Source: Candidatus Rhodoferax bjergmarkensis
GTDB taxonomy: Bacteria > Pseudomonadota > Gammaproteobacteria > Burkholderiales > Burkholderiaceae_C
DNA length: 64,000 nucleotides
Assembly: GCA_016708345.1 (NCBI GenBank)
Contig: JADJFX010000035.1
Coordinates: forward strand, 348,055-412,054
Reading direction: 5' to 3'
Position numbers and translations under genes: made by a program. How positions within the stretch are numbered: the stretch's first letter is position 1; each line of letters starts with the position of its first letter. Below, in pieces: positions 7,701 through 16,983 of this stretch. The notes beneath the pieces are model-generated. The model saw only the letters and a program-made list of their open reading frames with translations. It was not told the DNA's origin and ran no database searches.

Positions 7701-9788
7701 TTTGTTTAAAAAATCGGTCAGCATCTCGGCCGGGCCGGGTCGTCCGAAAAAGTAGCCCTGGTAGGCATCACAGCCAATGCTGGCCAAAAATTCACGCTGG
7801 CCTTCGGTTTCCACTCCTTCAGCGATCACCTTCATGCCCAGGTTGTGGCCCAGTGCCACGATGGTGCGGGCAATGACGGCGTCGTGAGGGTCGGTCAAAA
7901 CGTCGCGCACGAAAGACTGGTCAATTTTGAGCTGCGTCAAGGGCAAGCGCTTGAGGTAGCTCAGTGAGGAGTAGCCAGTGCCAAAGTCGTCCAGCGAGAA
8001 GCTCACGCCGCGCGCTTTGATGGCGTTCATTTTGGCAATGATGCTGTCCACATTGGACACCAGCATGCTCTCGGTGAGTTCCAGTTTGAGCAGATTTGGG
8101 CGGGCACCCGTCTTTAGCAGGGCCTGCTCGACATGCTCGACAAAATCGGGTTGGGAAAACTGCGAGGCGCTGACGTTGACCGCCATGGTCCAGTGCGCGG
8201 TTTGCGGGTTGTCGGCCCAGGCCACCAGCTGGGCGCAGGCGGTCTCCAGCACCCATTGGCCCAGCGGCAATATCAGCCCGGTTTCTTCGGCCAGGGGGAT
8301 AAAGTGGGCCGGGGACACCATGCCGCGTGTGGCGTTGTTCCAGCGCACCAGCGCCTCCACCCCGGTGGTGGCGGGCAAACCGTTGTCAGAGCTGCCCACG
8401 CGCACCTGAATTTGGTAGTGCAGCACAAACTCGGCCTTGGCCAGTCCCCGGCGCATGTCTTTGACCAGTTCGGTGTAGGCCGATACGGCGTCCTGCATGG
8501 CGGGGTCGAAAAAGCAGGTGGTGTTGCGCCCTGCCGACTTGGCCTGGTACATGGCGGCATCGGCCTTTTTGAGCAGTTCGTCAATGCTTTCGCGCTCCTG
8601 GTAAAACACCACAATGCCGATGCTGGGCGTGCTGGTGTAGACGTTGTCGCGCAGGGTGTAGGGCTGGCCCAGAACGTCCTGGATTTTGTTGGCAATGTGC
8701 TCGGCTTGCGAAGCAGCTTCGGGGGCGTTGGGGCTCAGGGCTTCGAGCAGTACCACAAACTCGTCGCCACCCAAACGGGCCAGGCTGTCGCCCTCGCGCA
8801 TGCAACTGCCCAGGCGCTGGGCAACATCCTTGAGCAACAGGTCGCCCAACTCGTGACCCTGGCTGTCGTTGAGCAGCTTGAAATGGTCAAGGTCAAGAAA
8901 CATCAGAGCGCCATGCTGGCCGCTGCGCCCCGAGGTGACCATGGCGTGCTTGAGGCGGTCCATCAGCAGGCGCCGGTTGGGCAGGCCGGTCAGCGGGTCG
9001 TAAAAAGCCAGGCGGCGAATTTCTTCGAGGTCCAGCCGGTGCTGGGTAAAGTCGCGCGTCACGCCAATGAAGGTGGTGCGCCCCTGGCGGGTGATTTTGG
9101 ATACCGACAGGCTCAGGGGGAACACAGTGCCGTCTTTTCGCTTGCCATGCACCTCGCGCGGCGTGCCCAAAATGTGGGCTTCGCCGGTGGCGTGGTAGCG
9201 CCCCAGGTAGCTGTCATGCTGGCTGCGGTGCGGCTCGGGCATCAGCATCGACACATTGCGGCCAATCACCTCCTCGGGGGTGTAGCCAAAAATGGTGCTG
9301 GCTGCCTTGTTGAAAGACTCCATCAGCCCATGCACATCGATGGTGATGACGCCGTCCATCATGTTTTCAAGAATGCTTTGCGTGTGGGCGGCGGCATCGT
9401 GCAGCTTGGCTTCAGAAGCATACTTGTACAGGGCCATTTCAATGACCGTGCGCAGCTCCCGCTCGGAAAATGGTTTGAGGATGTAGCCATAGGGCTCGGA
9501 GAGCTTGGCGCGGTCCAGAATGTCATCGGCTGCAAAGGCGGTCAAAAAAACCACCGGCAGGTTCAGCTGTGAGCGGATCATTTTGGCGGCCATGATGCCG
9601 TCCATGTCGCCCGCCAGCTGAATGTCCATCAGCACCAGGTCAGGGCGCAGTTCACAGGCCATGTCAATCGCCTGGCGGCCATGGGTGGCATGCCCGATGA
9701 AGTCGTAACCCAGCTCCAGCAGTTGCGCCTGAACATCGCGGGCCACAATGGCCTCGTCTTCAACAATGAGAATTCTGTATTGGCTCAT
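7698..9788 (-). CDS. Bifunctional c-di-GMP protein: REC-PAS-GGDEF-EAL
   Basis: The protein is 696 residues. A receiver (ILIVEDEAIVARDV, LVLMDIQLAGDMDG, ILKPFSEREL) at 1-120 precedes a PAS domain (about 135-255, YTPEEVIGRNVSMLMPEP). The GGDEF domain has an intact active site (LARLGGDEFVVLL near 334) and an RxxD inhibitory I-site (REGD) five residues before it. The EAL domain is intact (EALVRW near 478, LTESML, LDDFGTGYSSL, KIDQSFV). Either cyclase or phosphodiesterase activity, or both, is possible. The receiver would be charged by a kinase; the HisKA_2 kinase encoded just upstream is the natural candidate. Output is probably motility/biofilm control through c-di-GMP. Confidence 0.92.
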   Translation of the reverse strand: MSQYRILIVEDEAIVARDVQAQLLELGYDFIGHATHGRQAIDMACELRPDLVLMDIQLAGDMDGIMAAKMIRSQLNLPVVFLTAFAADDILDRAKLSEPYGYILKPFSERELRTVIEMALYKYASEAKLHDAAAHTQSILENMMDGVITIDVHGLMESFNKAASTIFGYTPEEVIGRNVSMLMPEPHRSQHDSYLGRYHATGEAHILGTPREVHGKRKDGTVFPLSLSVSKITRQGRTTFIGVTRDFTQHRLDLEEIRRLAFYDPLTGLPNRRLLMDRLKHAMVTSGRSGQHGALMFLDLDHFKLLNDSQGHELGDLLLKDVAQRLGSCMREGDSLARLGGDEFVVLLEALSPNAPEAASQAEHIANKIQDVLGQPYTLRDNVYTSTPSIGIVVFYQERESIDELLKKADAAMYQAKSAGRNTTCFFDPAMQDAVSAYTELVKDMRRGLAKAEFVLHYQIQVRVGSSDNGLPATTGVEALVRWNNATRGMVSPAHFIPLAEETGLILPLGQWVLETACAQLVAWADNPQTAHWTMAVNVSASQFSQPDFVEHVEQALLKTGARPNLLKLELTESMLVSNVDSIIAKMNAIKARGVSFSLDDFGTGYSSLSYLKRLPLTQLKIDQSFVRDVLTDPHDAVIARTIVALGHNLGMKVIAEGVETEGQREFLASIGCDAYQGYFFGRPGPAEMLTDFLNK

Positions 9789-9862
9789 GGGTGACTTATG
9801 GGTGGCTCATGGTTGAGGGATGGGGGTCAATCCCCCCGATACAGGGAGCGCTCATTTTGCCA

Positions 9863-12028
9863 TCACGCAGCAGGGGTGACGGGCTTTTGTTCATTTAGCC
9901 AAAAAGTGATGGTGAAGACCGCCCCCGGCCCCGGCCCGATGGCCAGGGTGCCCCCGATCTGCCGGGCCAGATCAGCCACCAGTTGCAGGCCCAGTGACTG
10001 GGTGCGCCGCAGCTCAAAGTCCGCGCCCAAACCCACGCCGGTGTCGCTCACGCTGACACACAGCGCGGCACTGCCGGGCACTGGCCGCAGCGCCAGCAGC
10101 ACCTCGCCGCTGCGCCCGTCGGGAAAGCCGTGCTTGAGGCAGTTGGAGATCAGCTCATTGACCAGCAGGCCGCAGGGCGTGGCCAGGTCCATGCTGACCT
10201 GCACTTCCATCACGTTGACCACCAGAGCGACGTTTGCGCTGGGGTTGGCCTGCGCCCTGAAAGCCTGGGTGGCAAGCGAGCGCAAGTAGCTGCCCAACTT
10301 GACCGAGGCAAAAATGCCGGTGCGATACAGCGACTCGTGCAAGAGGGCCATGGAGCGGATGCGGCCCTGCATGTCCCGCAGCATGGCTTTGGTGTCCGTG
10401 TGGGCGGTGCGTGCAGACTCCAGACGCAGCAAGCTGGTGATGACCTGCAGGTTGTTTTTGACCCGGTGGTGAACTTCGTTGAGCAGGGCCACTTTTTCCT
10501 GGAGCGAAGTTTGCAGGGCTTGGCTGGCCTGTTTGCGCTGGCTGATGTCGCGCAGAAAAACAAAGAAAACCCCATTTTCCACCTGCGGAAAGGTGGCGCT
10601 GACCTCAACATCCCACACCGTGCCGTCTTTGCGGCGGTGCCTTGTTTCGAACTGATCGCGGCCCATCTCGATGACTTTGTGAATGTGCCTGAGCGTCTCA
10701 TCGGGCAGCTCCGCCGCATCAAGGTTGGCAATGTGCATGCCCAATAGTTCGTTTTGGGTGTAACCCGATTGCTGGCAATAGGTGGGGTTGACTTCAAGCA
10801 AATGCCCCCGCACATCGACACGCCAAAAGCCGTCAAGCGTGGTGTCCAAAATGTGTTGCAGGGCATGCAGGCTCTCACGCAGCGCAGCCTCGCGCTGCGC
10901 GAGTTTGTCCAGCAGGTGGTTGACGCCGCCAATCAAGTCGCCAATTTCATCCTGCCGGGCAATGGGCAGGCTCTGGGGGGGGTGGTCGGATTTGGCCAGT
11001 GTGGCCAGTGTTTTCACTGCAGAAAACAAGGGTGAAAGCTGACGCCTGAGCATCCACCAGCTTAAAACGCCCGCCAGCAGCGTGAGCAAGGTGGCCGCTT
11101 GCAAGATACGCCGCTGCATGTGCGCCATCGGGGCATTGAGCTCGGCGACCGGCAGCACGGCGGCAACGTACCAGAGCGCCGATGGGACCGTTTTGACCGA
11201 CGCCAGCACATTCACGCCCATGGGGTTGACGAATACCTCGGTGCCTTCGAACCCATGGATGAAGCGGTCCAGCGGAGCATTGACGCCGGGGCCTGGCAGC
11301 ACTTCCATACTGCGGCTTTTGTCGCTCGCAGTAACGATCAGGCGATGCTTTGGGTCAACAATAAAAAAGCCGCCGGTCTTGCCATATTGGTTCGCGCTAA
11401 TTTGATCCAGAAAATTGGGCAAACCCAAATGTGTGACCCCTGCCAGCGCGCCGATGACTTGACCGTCAGCCCCCCGGATGGGCACTGTCATGCCAAACAC
11501 GGGGGCGCGCAGTTTTTTGCCCCTCACCGGCTTGCCCACCGATGATTTTCCCTCCTTGAGCGCCAGGGCCAGGGTGTCAATGTCCATGTAATTGATGCCG
11601 ACCCGCCGGGCCGACAAAGGCAGCTCGGCCAGTGCTGTGCCGTCCATGCCATAAATGATGACCCCACCATTGAACAAGCCCACCGCGACCGGGCGCTGGG
11701 CCAGCAGCGCTTGCATGGCCGCTTGGTTGGTCAGCATGGCAGCGTCGATGCTGGCGGCCACGGTGGTGAGCGCACCGAAACGCTCCTGCACCGCATGGTC
11801 CACATGCGCTGCCAGAACTGAGACGGTGGAGAACTGCTGGGCGCTGACCAGCGCCTGCATGTCGTCACGCAGCATGCGGCTGGTGTACAGCGCCAGCGAC
11901 CAGATGCTCAGCACGAACAGTGCGAGCGTAAACAGGGTGACCCTTGTGCCCAGCAAACCAAACCAATTCGCTATGAAATAAATAGCTGCTCGCGCACGTT
12001 CTACGGGCGGTAGAGGGCTTTTTTTCAT
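9863..12028 (-). CDS. Membrane sensor histidine kinase (Cache-HAMP-PAS-HisKA_2)
   Basis: The protein is 721 residues. Membrane helix one lies at about 29-50 (VTLFTLALFVLSIWSLALY) and a periplasmic Cache-like sensor follows. Helix two is near 306-328, then HAMP, one PAS domain (about 395-510; HILDTTLDGFWRVDV), HisKA_2 (HHRVKNNLQVITSLLRLE near 519) and HATPase_c (LLVNELISNCLKHG). It is a clear paralogue of the kinase at 5081-7615 but has one PAS fewer. The frame is open upstream to 12214, but that part overlaps the neighbouring GGDEF gene, so the ATG at 12028 is the start. The first 20 codons lie in a dispersed repeat. It probably signals to the REC-GGDEF-EAL protein downstream. Confidence 0.87.
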   Translation of the reverse strand: MKKSPLPPVERARAAIYFIANWFGLLGTRVTLFTLALFVLSIWSLALYTSRMLRDDMQALVSAQQFSTVSVLAAHVDHAVQERFGALTTVAASIDAAMLTNQAAMQALLAQRPVAVGLFNGGVIIYGMDGTALAELPLSARRVGINYMDIDTLALALKEGKSSVGKPVRGKKLRAPVFGMTVPIRGADGQVIGALAGVTHLGLPNFLDQISANQYGKTGGFFIVDPKHRLIVTASDKSRSMEVLPGPGVNAPLDRFIHGFEGTEVFVNPMGVNVLASVKTVPSALWYVAAVLPVAELNAPMAHMQRRILQAATLLTLLAGVLSWWMLRRQLSPLFSAVKTLATLAKSDHPPQSLPIARQDEIGDLIGGVNHLLDKLAQREAALRESLHALQHILDTTLDGFWRVDVRGHLLEVNPTYCQQSGYTQNELLGMHIANLDAAELPDETLRHIHKVIEMGRDQFETRHRRKDGTVWDVEVSATFPQVENGVFFVFLRDISQRKQASQALQTSLQEKVALLNEVHHRVKNNLQVITSLLRLESARTAHTDTKAMLRDMQGRIRSMALLHESLYRTGIFASVKLGSYLRSLATQAFRAQANPSANVALVVNVMEVQVSMDLATPCGLLVNELISNCLKHGFPDGRSGEVLLALRPVPGSAALCVSVSDTGVGLGADFELRRTQSLGLQLVADLARQIGGTLAIGPGPGAVFTITFWLNEQKPVTPAA
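11970..12025. repeat. Dispersed repeat element, copy 2 (encodes a kinase N-terminus)
   Basis: Same family as copy 1: ctatgaaataaatagctgct, then cgcgcacgttctacgggcgg, then tagaggg. It lies in frame at the 5' end of the kinase gene and encodes its cytoplasmic leader (VERARAAIYFIAN); the ATG sits at its edge. The element therefore appears to supply translated sequence. Confidence 0.65.
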
Positions 12029-12050
12029 TAGCTTTTTAGCTGGGCCAGCC

Positions 12051-13970
12051 TTAACCGGCCGGATCAAAAAAGCACACGGTATTGCGGCCAGCGTCTTTGG
12101 CCTGGTACATGGCACGGTCGGCCCATTTGAGGATGTCGCCCTGGCTGGCTTCATGGTCAATGAACAAGGCCACGCCAATGCTGGCCGTGCAGTAGTGCTC
12201 GATGTTGAGGGCACTGTGCCCCTCGTGCGCCAGGGTTAGCAGATAAGGCTGCATCAGCGCCTGCCCCACTTTTTCGGCAATCAGGGCGGCTTCGGCCCTG
12301 GATTGCTCTTTGTCACCCCCGAGCTCACTGAGCATCAGCACAAACTCATCACCGCCGAAGCGGGCCACGGTGTCCATCTCGCGCACACAGGCTTTGAGCC
12401 GCCTGGCCGCCTCGATCAGGAGCAAATCGCCCACCGCGTGGCCGTGGGTGTCGTTCAGCGGCTTGAAGTTGTCCAGGTCCAGAAACATCAGCGCGCCATA
12501 CAAACCACTGCGCGCGCTGGAGGCCATGGCCTGGCTCAGGCGGTCGTTGAGCAGGCGGCGGTTGGGCAGGTGGGTGAGTGCGTCGTAAAAAGCAAGGTGG
12601 CGCAGCTGGTCTTCCATGCGCCTGCGCTCGGTAATGTCGCGCGAGACCACCACCACCCGGGTCACGCGCCCCTCTTCGTCGCGGATGACGCTGCCCAGCG
12701 ACTCAACCTCATGCACGGTGCCATTCGCGTGAATAAAGCGGTAGTGAATCTGGCGTCCGACGCCGCTTTGAACGGTTTCGACAAACACCTGTTTGACGCG
12801 CTCGCGGTCTTCGGGGTGAATTTGCGAAAAGGAATCGGTGCCAGTGAGATCGGAACCGGCTCCAAAAAACTTCAAATACGAGGGGCTGTTGTAAAGCCGG
12901 TGCCCCTGCAGGTCCACCACGGCAATGAAGTCGCCCATGCTTTCGGCAATCAGGTGAAAAAACTCTTTTTGCTGGCGCAGCGCTTCTTCGGCGTGGCGCC
13001 GGTCCGTCACGTCTTGCACAATGCCGACAATGCGCGCGGGAACGCCTTTTTGCGGGCGTTCGAGCTCGACTTTTTGCCTGACCCAGCGAACCTGCGAGCC
13101 GATGATGACGCGGTGTTCGTGGTCCACCGAGGTGCCATGCAAAGCCGATTGCCAGGCGTTTTCAAGGGCCTCGCGGTCTTGATCATGCACCCGCTCGGCA
13201 TAGGAGTCGCGCGTTTCCCGCTCGTTCTCGGACAGGTTGAAAATGCGCCGGGCCTCGGCCGACAGGGTCATGGTGCCGCTGGCAATCTCAAACACCCAGC
13301 TGCCCACTGCAGCCACAGCCTGGGCGTTGTGCAGCTCCGAGCGGTTGGCCTCCAGCTCACGGGTTTGCTTGGTCAGGGTGCGGCCAAAACGCTGCAGGTC
13401 TTTGAGCTGCCCCAGGTAGGCGCGCAAAAGAGTTGCAATCAGGTGGGCCGAAACAATGAAGATGGTGATTTGAACCGCCGCATACATGGCAGGGTGCGTG
13501 CCCGGGGGGGTTGGTAAAAAGCCCCAGGACTCAGCCATGACGAAAAACAGCGTCATGGCCACGGTCATGATGGCGGTAAACCAGGCCGCCCGTGCCCGGA
13601 TCATCCAGCCGATCATCAAGATGATCACCGGGTACGTCACGATGACCGTGGCACGCACCCCGCCGTTGAAAAGCGCAATGACGGTGGCGCAAGACCACAC
13701 ACCATAGGCCAGCACATTGACACAGGCTCGCGGCCTGCCACTGGCCAGAAAAAACCACCCGACCAACGCCATGATCCACATGGCAATGGGCCCTAGCACG
13801 CGGACCAGCAACTGGTCGGGGGCAACCAACAGCGTGACGAATGTAAAAGCGCTGGCACAAACCAGCAGCGCGCCAATGGTGTAGCGCAAAAAGGCAATCG
13901 ACGGCTCCCACGTCACCGGGTTGTCGATTTCCACGGTGTAGGTGCGTACGGGATTAGTGGATTTTTTCAC
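12051..13970 (-). CDS. Membrane-bound PAS-GGDEF diguanylate cyclase
   Basis: The frame has no ATG near its domain start. I use the GTG at 13970 (VKKSTNPVRTYTVEID), giving 639 residues. About six hydrophobic helices span residues 25-190 (IGALLVCASAFTFVTLL; IMALVGWFFLASG; VIVTYPVIILMIGWMI), a MASE-like membrane sensor. Two PAS/PAC segments follow, then GGDEF with an intact catalytic motif (VARFGGDEFVLML near 537) and an RxxD I-site (REMD) five residues before it. There is no EAL domain, so it should synthesise c-di-GMP. It is first in the minus-strand signalling run. A 41-bp gap separates it from phaB. Confidence 0.87.
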   Translation of the reverse strand: MKKSTNPVRTYTVEIDNPVTWEPSIAFLRYTIGALLVCASAFTFVTLLVAPDQLLVRVLGPIAMWIMALVGWFFLASGRPRACVNVLAYGVWSCATVIALFNGGVRATVIVTYPVIILMIGWMIRARAAWFTAIMTVAMTLFFVMAESWGFLPTPPGTHPAMYAAVQITIFIVSAHLIATLLRAYLGQLKDLQRFGRTLTKQTRELEANRSELHNAQAVAAVGSWVFEIASGTMTLSAEARRIFNLSENERETRDSYAERVHDQDREALENAWQSALHGTSVDHEHRVIIGSQVRWVRQKVELERPQKGVPARIVGIVQDVTDRRHAEEALRQQKEFFHLIAESMGDFIAVVDLQGHRLYNSPSYLKFFGAGSDLTGTDSFSQIHPEDRERVKQVFVETVQSGVGRQIHYRFIHANGTVHEVESLGSVIRDEEGRVTRVVVVSRDITERRRMEDQLRHLAFYDALTHLPNRRLLNDRLSQAMASSARSGLYGALMFLDLDNFKPLNDTHGHAVGDLLLIEAARRLKACVREMDTVARFGGDEFVLMLSELGGDKEQSRAEAALIAEKVGQALMQPYLLTLAHEGHSALNIEHYCTASIGVALFIDHEASQGDILKWADRAMYQAKDAGRNTVCFFDPAG

Positions 13971-14011
13971 AGCAGATCCCGTTGGTGGTGTGGCGCTCCA
14001 AGTGAATTCGC

Positions 14012-14749
14012 TCAGCCCATGTGCAGGCCGCCATTGACCGAGAATTCGGCACCGGTGGCGTAGCCCCCCTCCTCTGAAGCCAGCCACGCAATGATGGAGG
14101 CGATCTCGCTGGGTTCGCCCAAGCGCTTGAGGGGCACGGTGGCGATGATGTTGTGCAACACATCCTGCCGGATGGCCTTGACCATGTCGGTGCCAATGTA
14201 GCCGGGGCTGACGGTGTTGACGGTGACGCCCTTGCTGGCCAGCTCTTGCGCCAGCGCCATTGAAAAACCGTGCATGCCGGCCTTGGCGGCGGAATAGTTG
14301 GTTTGTCCGGCCTGGCCCTTGACGCCGTTGACCGAAGAGATGTTGATGATGCGGCCCCAACCTTTTTCCACCATGTCGCCCACCACCTGTTTGGTGACGT
14401 TGAACATGCTGTTCAGGTTGGTTTCAATCACCGCGTCCCAGTCTTCGCGGGTCATTTTGAGGAACATGCGGTCCCTGGTGATACCAGCGTTGTTGACCAG
14501 TACGTCAATGCTGCCGTGCTCGGCTTTGCTTTTTGAAAAGGCTTCCACGGTGGAGTCCCAATTGCCGACATTGCCGGCCGACGCATGGAATGTGAAGCCC
14601 AAGGCGGCCTGCTCGGCAATCCACTTGGCATGGTCGCGCTGGGGGCCGCAACCGGCAATGACCTTAAACCCTTCTTTGTGCAGGCGCTGGCAGATGGCGG
14701 TGCCGATGCCACCCATACCGCCGGTGACATAAGCGACTTTTTGACTCAT
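14012..14749 (-). CDS. phaB: Acetoacetyl-CoA reductase
   Basis: The 245-residue short-chain dehydrogenase reduces acetoacetyl-CoA to (R)-3-hydroxybutyryl-CoA with NADPH, the monomer for PHB. Visible motifs are the cofactor-binding VTGGMGGIGTAICQRL, NNAG (VLVNNAGITRD), the catalytic Ser/Tyr/Lys in INISSVNG and TNYSAAKAG, and a C-terminus typical of PhaB (EFSVNGGLHMG). The ATG at 14749 (MSQKVAYVTGG) is preferred over a start ten codons upstream. It lies 84 bp downstream of phaC on the same strand. No thiolase gene (phaA) is present in the window. Confidence 0.95.
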   Translation of the reverse strand: MSQKVAYVTGGMGGIGTAICQRLHKEGFKVIAGCGPQRDHAKWIAEQAALGFTFHASAGNVGNWDSTVEAFSKSKAEHGSIDVLVNNAGITRDRMFLKMTREDWDAVIETNLNSMFNVTKQVVGDMVEKGWGRIINISSVNGVKGQAGQTNYSAAKAGMHGFSMALAQELASKGVTVNTVSPGYIGTDMVKAIRQDVLHNIIATVPLKRLGEPSEIASIIAWLASEEGGYATGAEFSVNGGLHMG

Positions 14750-14833
14750 GGTCTGACTCCTGAAAATGAAAAGATGCACATGCTGAGCATGGCTTCACTA
14801 TAGCGAGGAAACCCGCTTTAACTCAAGTCCTTG

Positions 14834-16582
14834 TCAAGCCTTGACCTTGACGTAGCGCCCCGGAGCGGGTTCGATGGGCTGGTATTTTGCTTTGGTTTTC
14901 CCGGTGCCACTGCCATAGTTCTTGGGCGCGGCAATTTGTTTGCCCGCTTGCTGGCTGAGCCAGGCCGACCAGTCAGTCCACCAGCTGCCCGGATGCTCGG
15001 TGGCACCTGCCAGCCATTGGGCGTGGCGCGGCGGCAGTTCGCCATCTTCGCGCGTCCAGTAGCTGCGCTTGTTTTTGGAAGGCGGGTTGATCACGCCCGC
15101 AATGTGGCCGGAAGCCCCCATCACAAAGCGCTTGTTACCCGGCAGCAACTGGGTGGAGGCATAAGCGCCGCCAATGGGCACGATGTGGTCTTCACGCGAG
15201 CCGTAGAGGTACACCGGCAGGTCAAGGCTGCGGAAATTGACCTTTTCGCCACACATGACGAGCCCCTCGGGCTTGGCCAGGTTGTTTTCAAGGTAGGTGT
15301 TGCGCAGATACCAGGCGTAAAAGGGCCCGGGCAGGTTGGTGGCATCGCTGTTCCAGTAGAGCAGGTCAAACGCGGGCGGCGTTTCGCCCTTGAGGTAGTT
15401 GCCCACCACGTAGTTCCACACCAGGTCGTTGGGGCGCAGAAAGCTGAAGGTGCTGGCCAGGTCCTGCCCCTTCATCAGGCCGCCCTTGCCCAGTTCCTGC
15501 TCGCGGTACTTCACAAAGGATTCGTCAATGAACACATCCAGAATGCCGGTATCGGTGAAATCGAGCAAGGAGGTCAGCAAGGTGGCACTGGCCACCGGCT
15601 TTTGACCGCGCGCCGCCAGCACCGCAATGGCGCTGGCCAAAATGGTGCCGCCGACACAAAAACCCAAGGAATTTATGCTCTTTGCGCCCGTGATTTCTTG
15701 GATGACAGCTATTGCTTTGATAGCAGCGTGTTCAACATAGTCGTCCCACGTTTTGTGCGCCAGCGAGGCATCGGGGTTGCACCAGCTCACCACAAAAGTG
15801 CGGTGCCCCTGTGCCACGGCATAACGGATGAGGGAGTTGTCAGGCTGCAGGTCCAGGATATAAAACTTGTTGATGCACGGGGGGATCAGGAGAAAAGGCT
15901 TTTCATACACCTTGTCGGTGAGCGGCTTGTATTCGATCAGCTGAAACAGCTCGTTTTCAAACACCACTGCGCCTTCGGTGGTGGCGACGTTTTTGCCGAC
16001 TTCAAACACGCTCTCATCCGTCATGGAAACGTGGCCCTGGCGCAGGTCATGCAAGAGGTTTTGCACGCCATGGGCAATGCTTTCGCCTTTGGTCTCAAGG
16101 GCTTTTTGCTGAGCCTCGGCGTTGAACGCCAGGAAATTGCTCGGAGCCGTGGCCGCCGCGACCTGCTCAACGGCAAAGCGGATGCGTGCGCGCGTTTTGG
16201 CGTCGGTCTCGGCAGCATCGGCCATGCCCAGCAGCGCGCGGCTGTTGAGCAAGTAGGCCGCAGCTGAAAAAGCGGCCATCGGGTTTTCAGCCCACGCCTT
16301 GGACTGAAAACGCTTGTCGGCAGGTGCCGTCAAGGGGCCGCCTTGCAAGCCCTTTGCCCACAGGTCGGCCACGTCCAGCAGGTACTGCTGCTGTAACTGC
16401 TGCAGTTTTTCGGGCGAAAAGCTGATGGCCGGAGTCGGGTCAGCGGCGGGTACCGCACCGGCCTTGGCACCACCAATGTCCATGTTCTGGAAAGCCTGAA
16501 AAGCGTTGATCCAGCTTTGCCCCACATTTTGTTGAAACTGCTGGGCGGATTTAGTCCAAAAATCAGGAGAATCCTGTGTCAT
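14834..16582 (-). CDS. phaC: Class I poly(3-hydroxyalkanoate) synthase
   Basis: The 582-residue protein polymerises 3-hydroxyacyl-CoA into PHA at the granule surface. The lipase-like box LGFCVGGTILA carries the catalytic Cys. The Asp is in LYGSREDHIVPIGG and the His in GASGHIAGVINPP. The N-terminal third is the variable dimerisation/granule region. The length and single-subunit form place it in class I. phaB follows on the same strand. The stretch coding IKAIAVIQEITG contains a partial match to the dispersed repeat, but it also fits the normal protein, so I do not call an insertion. Confidence 0.95.
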   Translation of the reverse strand: MTQDSPDFWTKSAQQFQQNVGQSWINAFQAFQNMDIGGAKAGAVPAADPTPAISFSPEKLQQLQQQYLLDVADLWAKGLQGGPLTAPADKRFQSKAWAENPMAAFSAAAYLLNSRALLGMADAAETDAKTRARIRFAVEQVAAATAPSNFLAFNAEAQQKALETKGESIAHGVQNLLHDLRQGHVSMTDESVFEVGKNVATTEGAVVFENELFQLIEYKPLTDKVYEKPFLLIPPCINKFYILDLQPDNSLIRYAVAQGHRTFVVSWCNPDASLAHKTWDDYVEHAAIKAIAVIQEITGAKSINSLGFCVGGTILASAIAVLAARGQKPVASATLLTSLLDFTDTGILDVFIDESFVKYREQELGKGGLMKGQDLASTFSFLRPNDLVWNYVVGNYLKGETPPAFDLLYWNSDATNLPGPFYAWYLRNTYLENNLAKPEGLVMCGEKVNFRSLDLPVYLYGSREDHIVPIGGAYASTQLLPGNKRFVMGASGHIAGVINPPSKNKRSYWTREDGELPPRHAQWLAGATEHPGSWWTDWSAWLSQQAGKQIAAPKNYGSGTGKTKAKYQPIEPAPGRYVKVKA

Positions 16583-16677
16583 GCTGCGGGTCCTAAAGTT
16601 GTTCCGGCATTGTTGTTCCGGTCAAAATTCAGTGTAGCTCAGGTCTGTTCACTCCCTCCAAACCAACCGACACCATC

Positions 16678-16983
16678 ATGTACATCGTTCCCATGGCCTG
16701 GCTATATGTTGCCCTGATGATGGCTGTGGCCGAAGCCACCAACTCCAACGGCACCGTGCTGGGTGCCATCATCACCTTTGTGTTCTACGGGCTGGGGCCG
16801 GTGGCCCTGCTGGTGTACCTGATGGGCACACCAGCGCGCAAACGGGCCCTCAAGGCCCGGGACGCGCAAGAGCTGGCTGCAGCGCAAGCGCAAGCGCAGA
16901 CAGCCCCCGGCTCATCGGTTCAGCCAGATGCAGGCCCCCAGCCGGCCGGTGACGCCGTCACGCCGGTAAGAAAAGAACCGTGA
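16678..16983 (+). CDS. Small membrane protein of unknown function
   Basis: The 101-residue protein has two hydrophobic segments (IVPMAWLYVALMMAVAEA and LGAIITFVFYGLGPVALLVY) and a basic, then Ala/Gln/Pro-rich tail that is probably cytoplasmic. It is divergent from phaC (96 bp apart) and convergent with the laccase-domain gene, overlapping its 3' end by 72 bp. I recognise no named family, although short proteins of this shape are common beside phaC/pgeF genes in Comamonadaceae. The frame, hydrophobicity and placement support a real gene. Confidence 0.6.
   Translation: MYIVPMAWLYVALMMAVAEATNSNGTVLGAIITFVFYGLGPVALLVYLMGTPARKRALKARDAQELAAAQAQAQTAPGSSVQPDAGPQPAGDAVTPVRKEP

Noticed and set aside
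8133..9572. 479-codon plus-strand ORF
   Set aside because: It is an antisense shadow of the GC-rich REC-PAS-GGDEF-EAL gene.
15690..15750. Partial dispersed-repeat match in phaC
   Set aside because: Only half of the core matches, and the peptide fits normal PhaC at this position.
14831..16267. 478-codon plus-strand ORF
   Set aside because: It is an antisense shadow of phaC.
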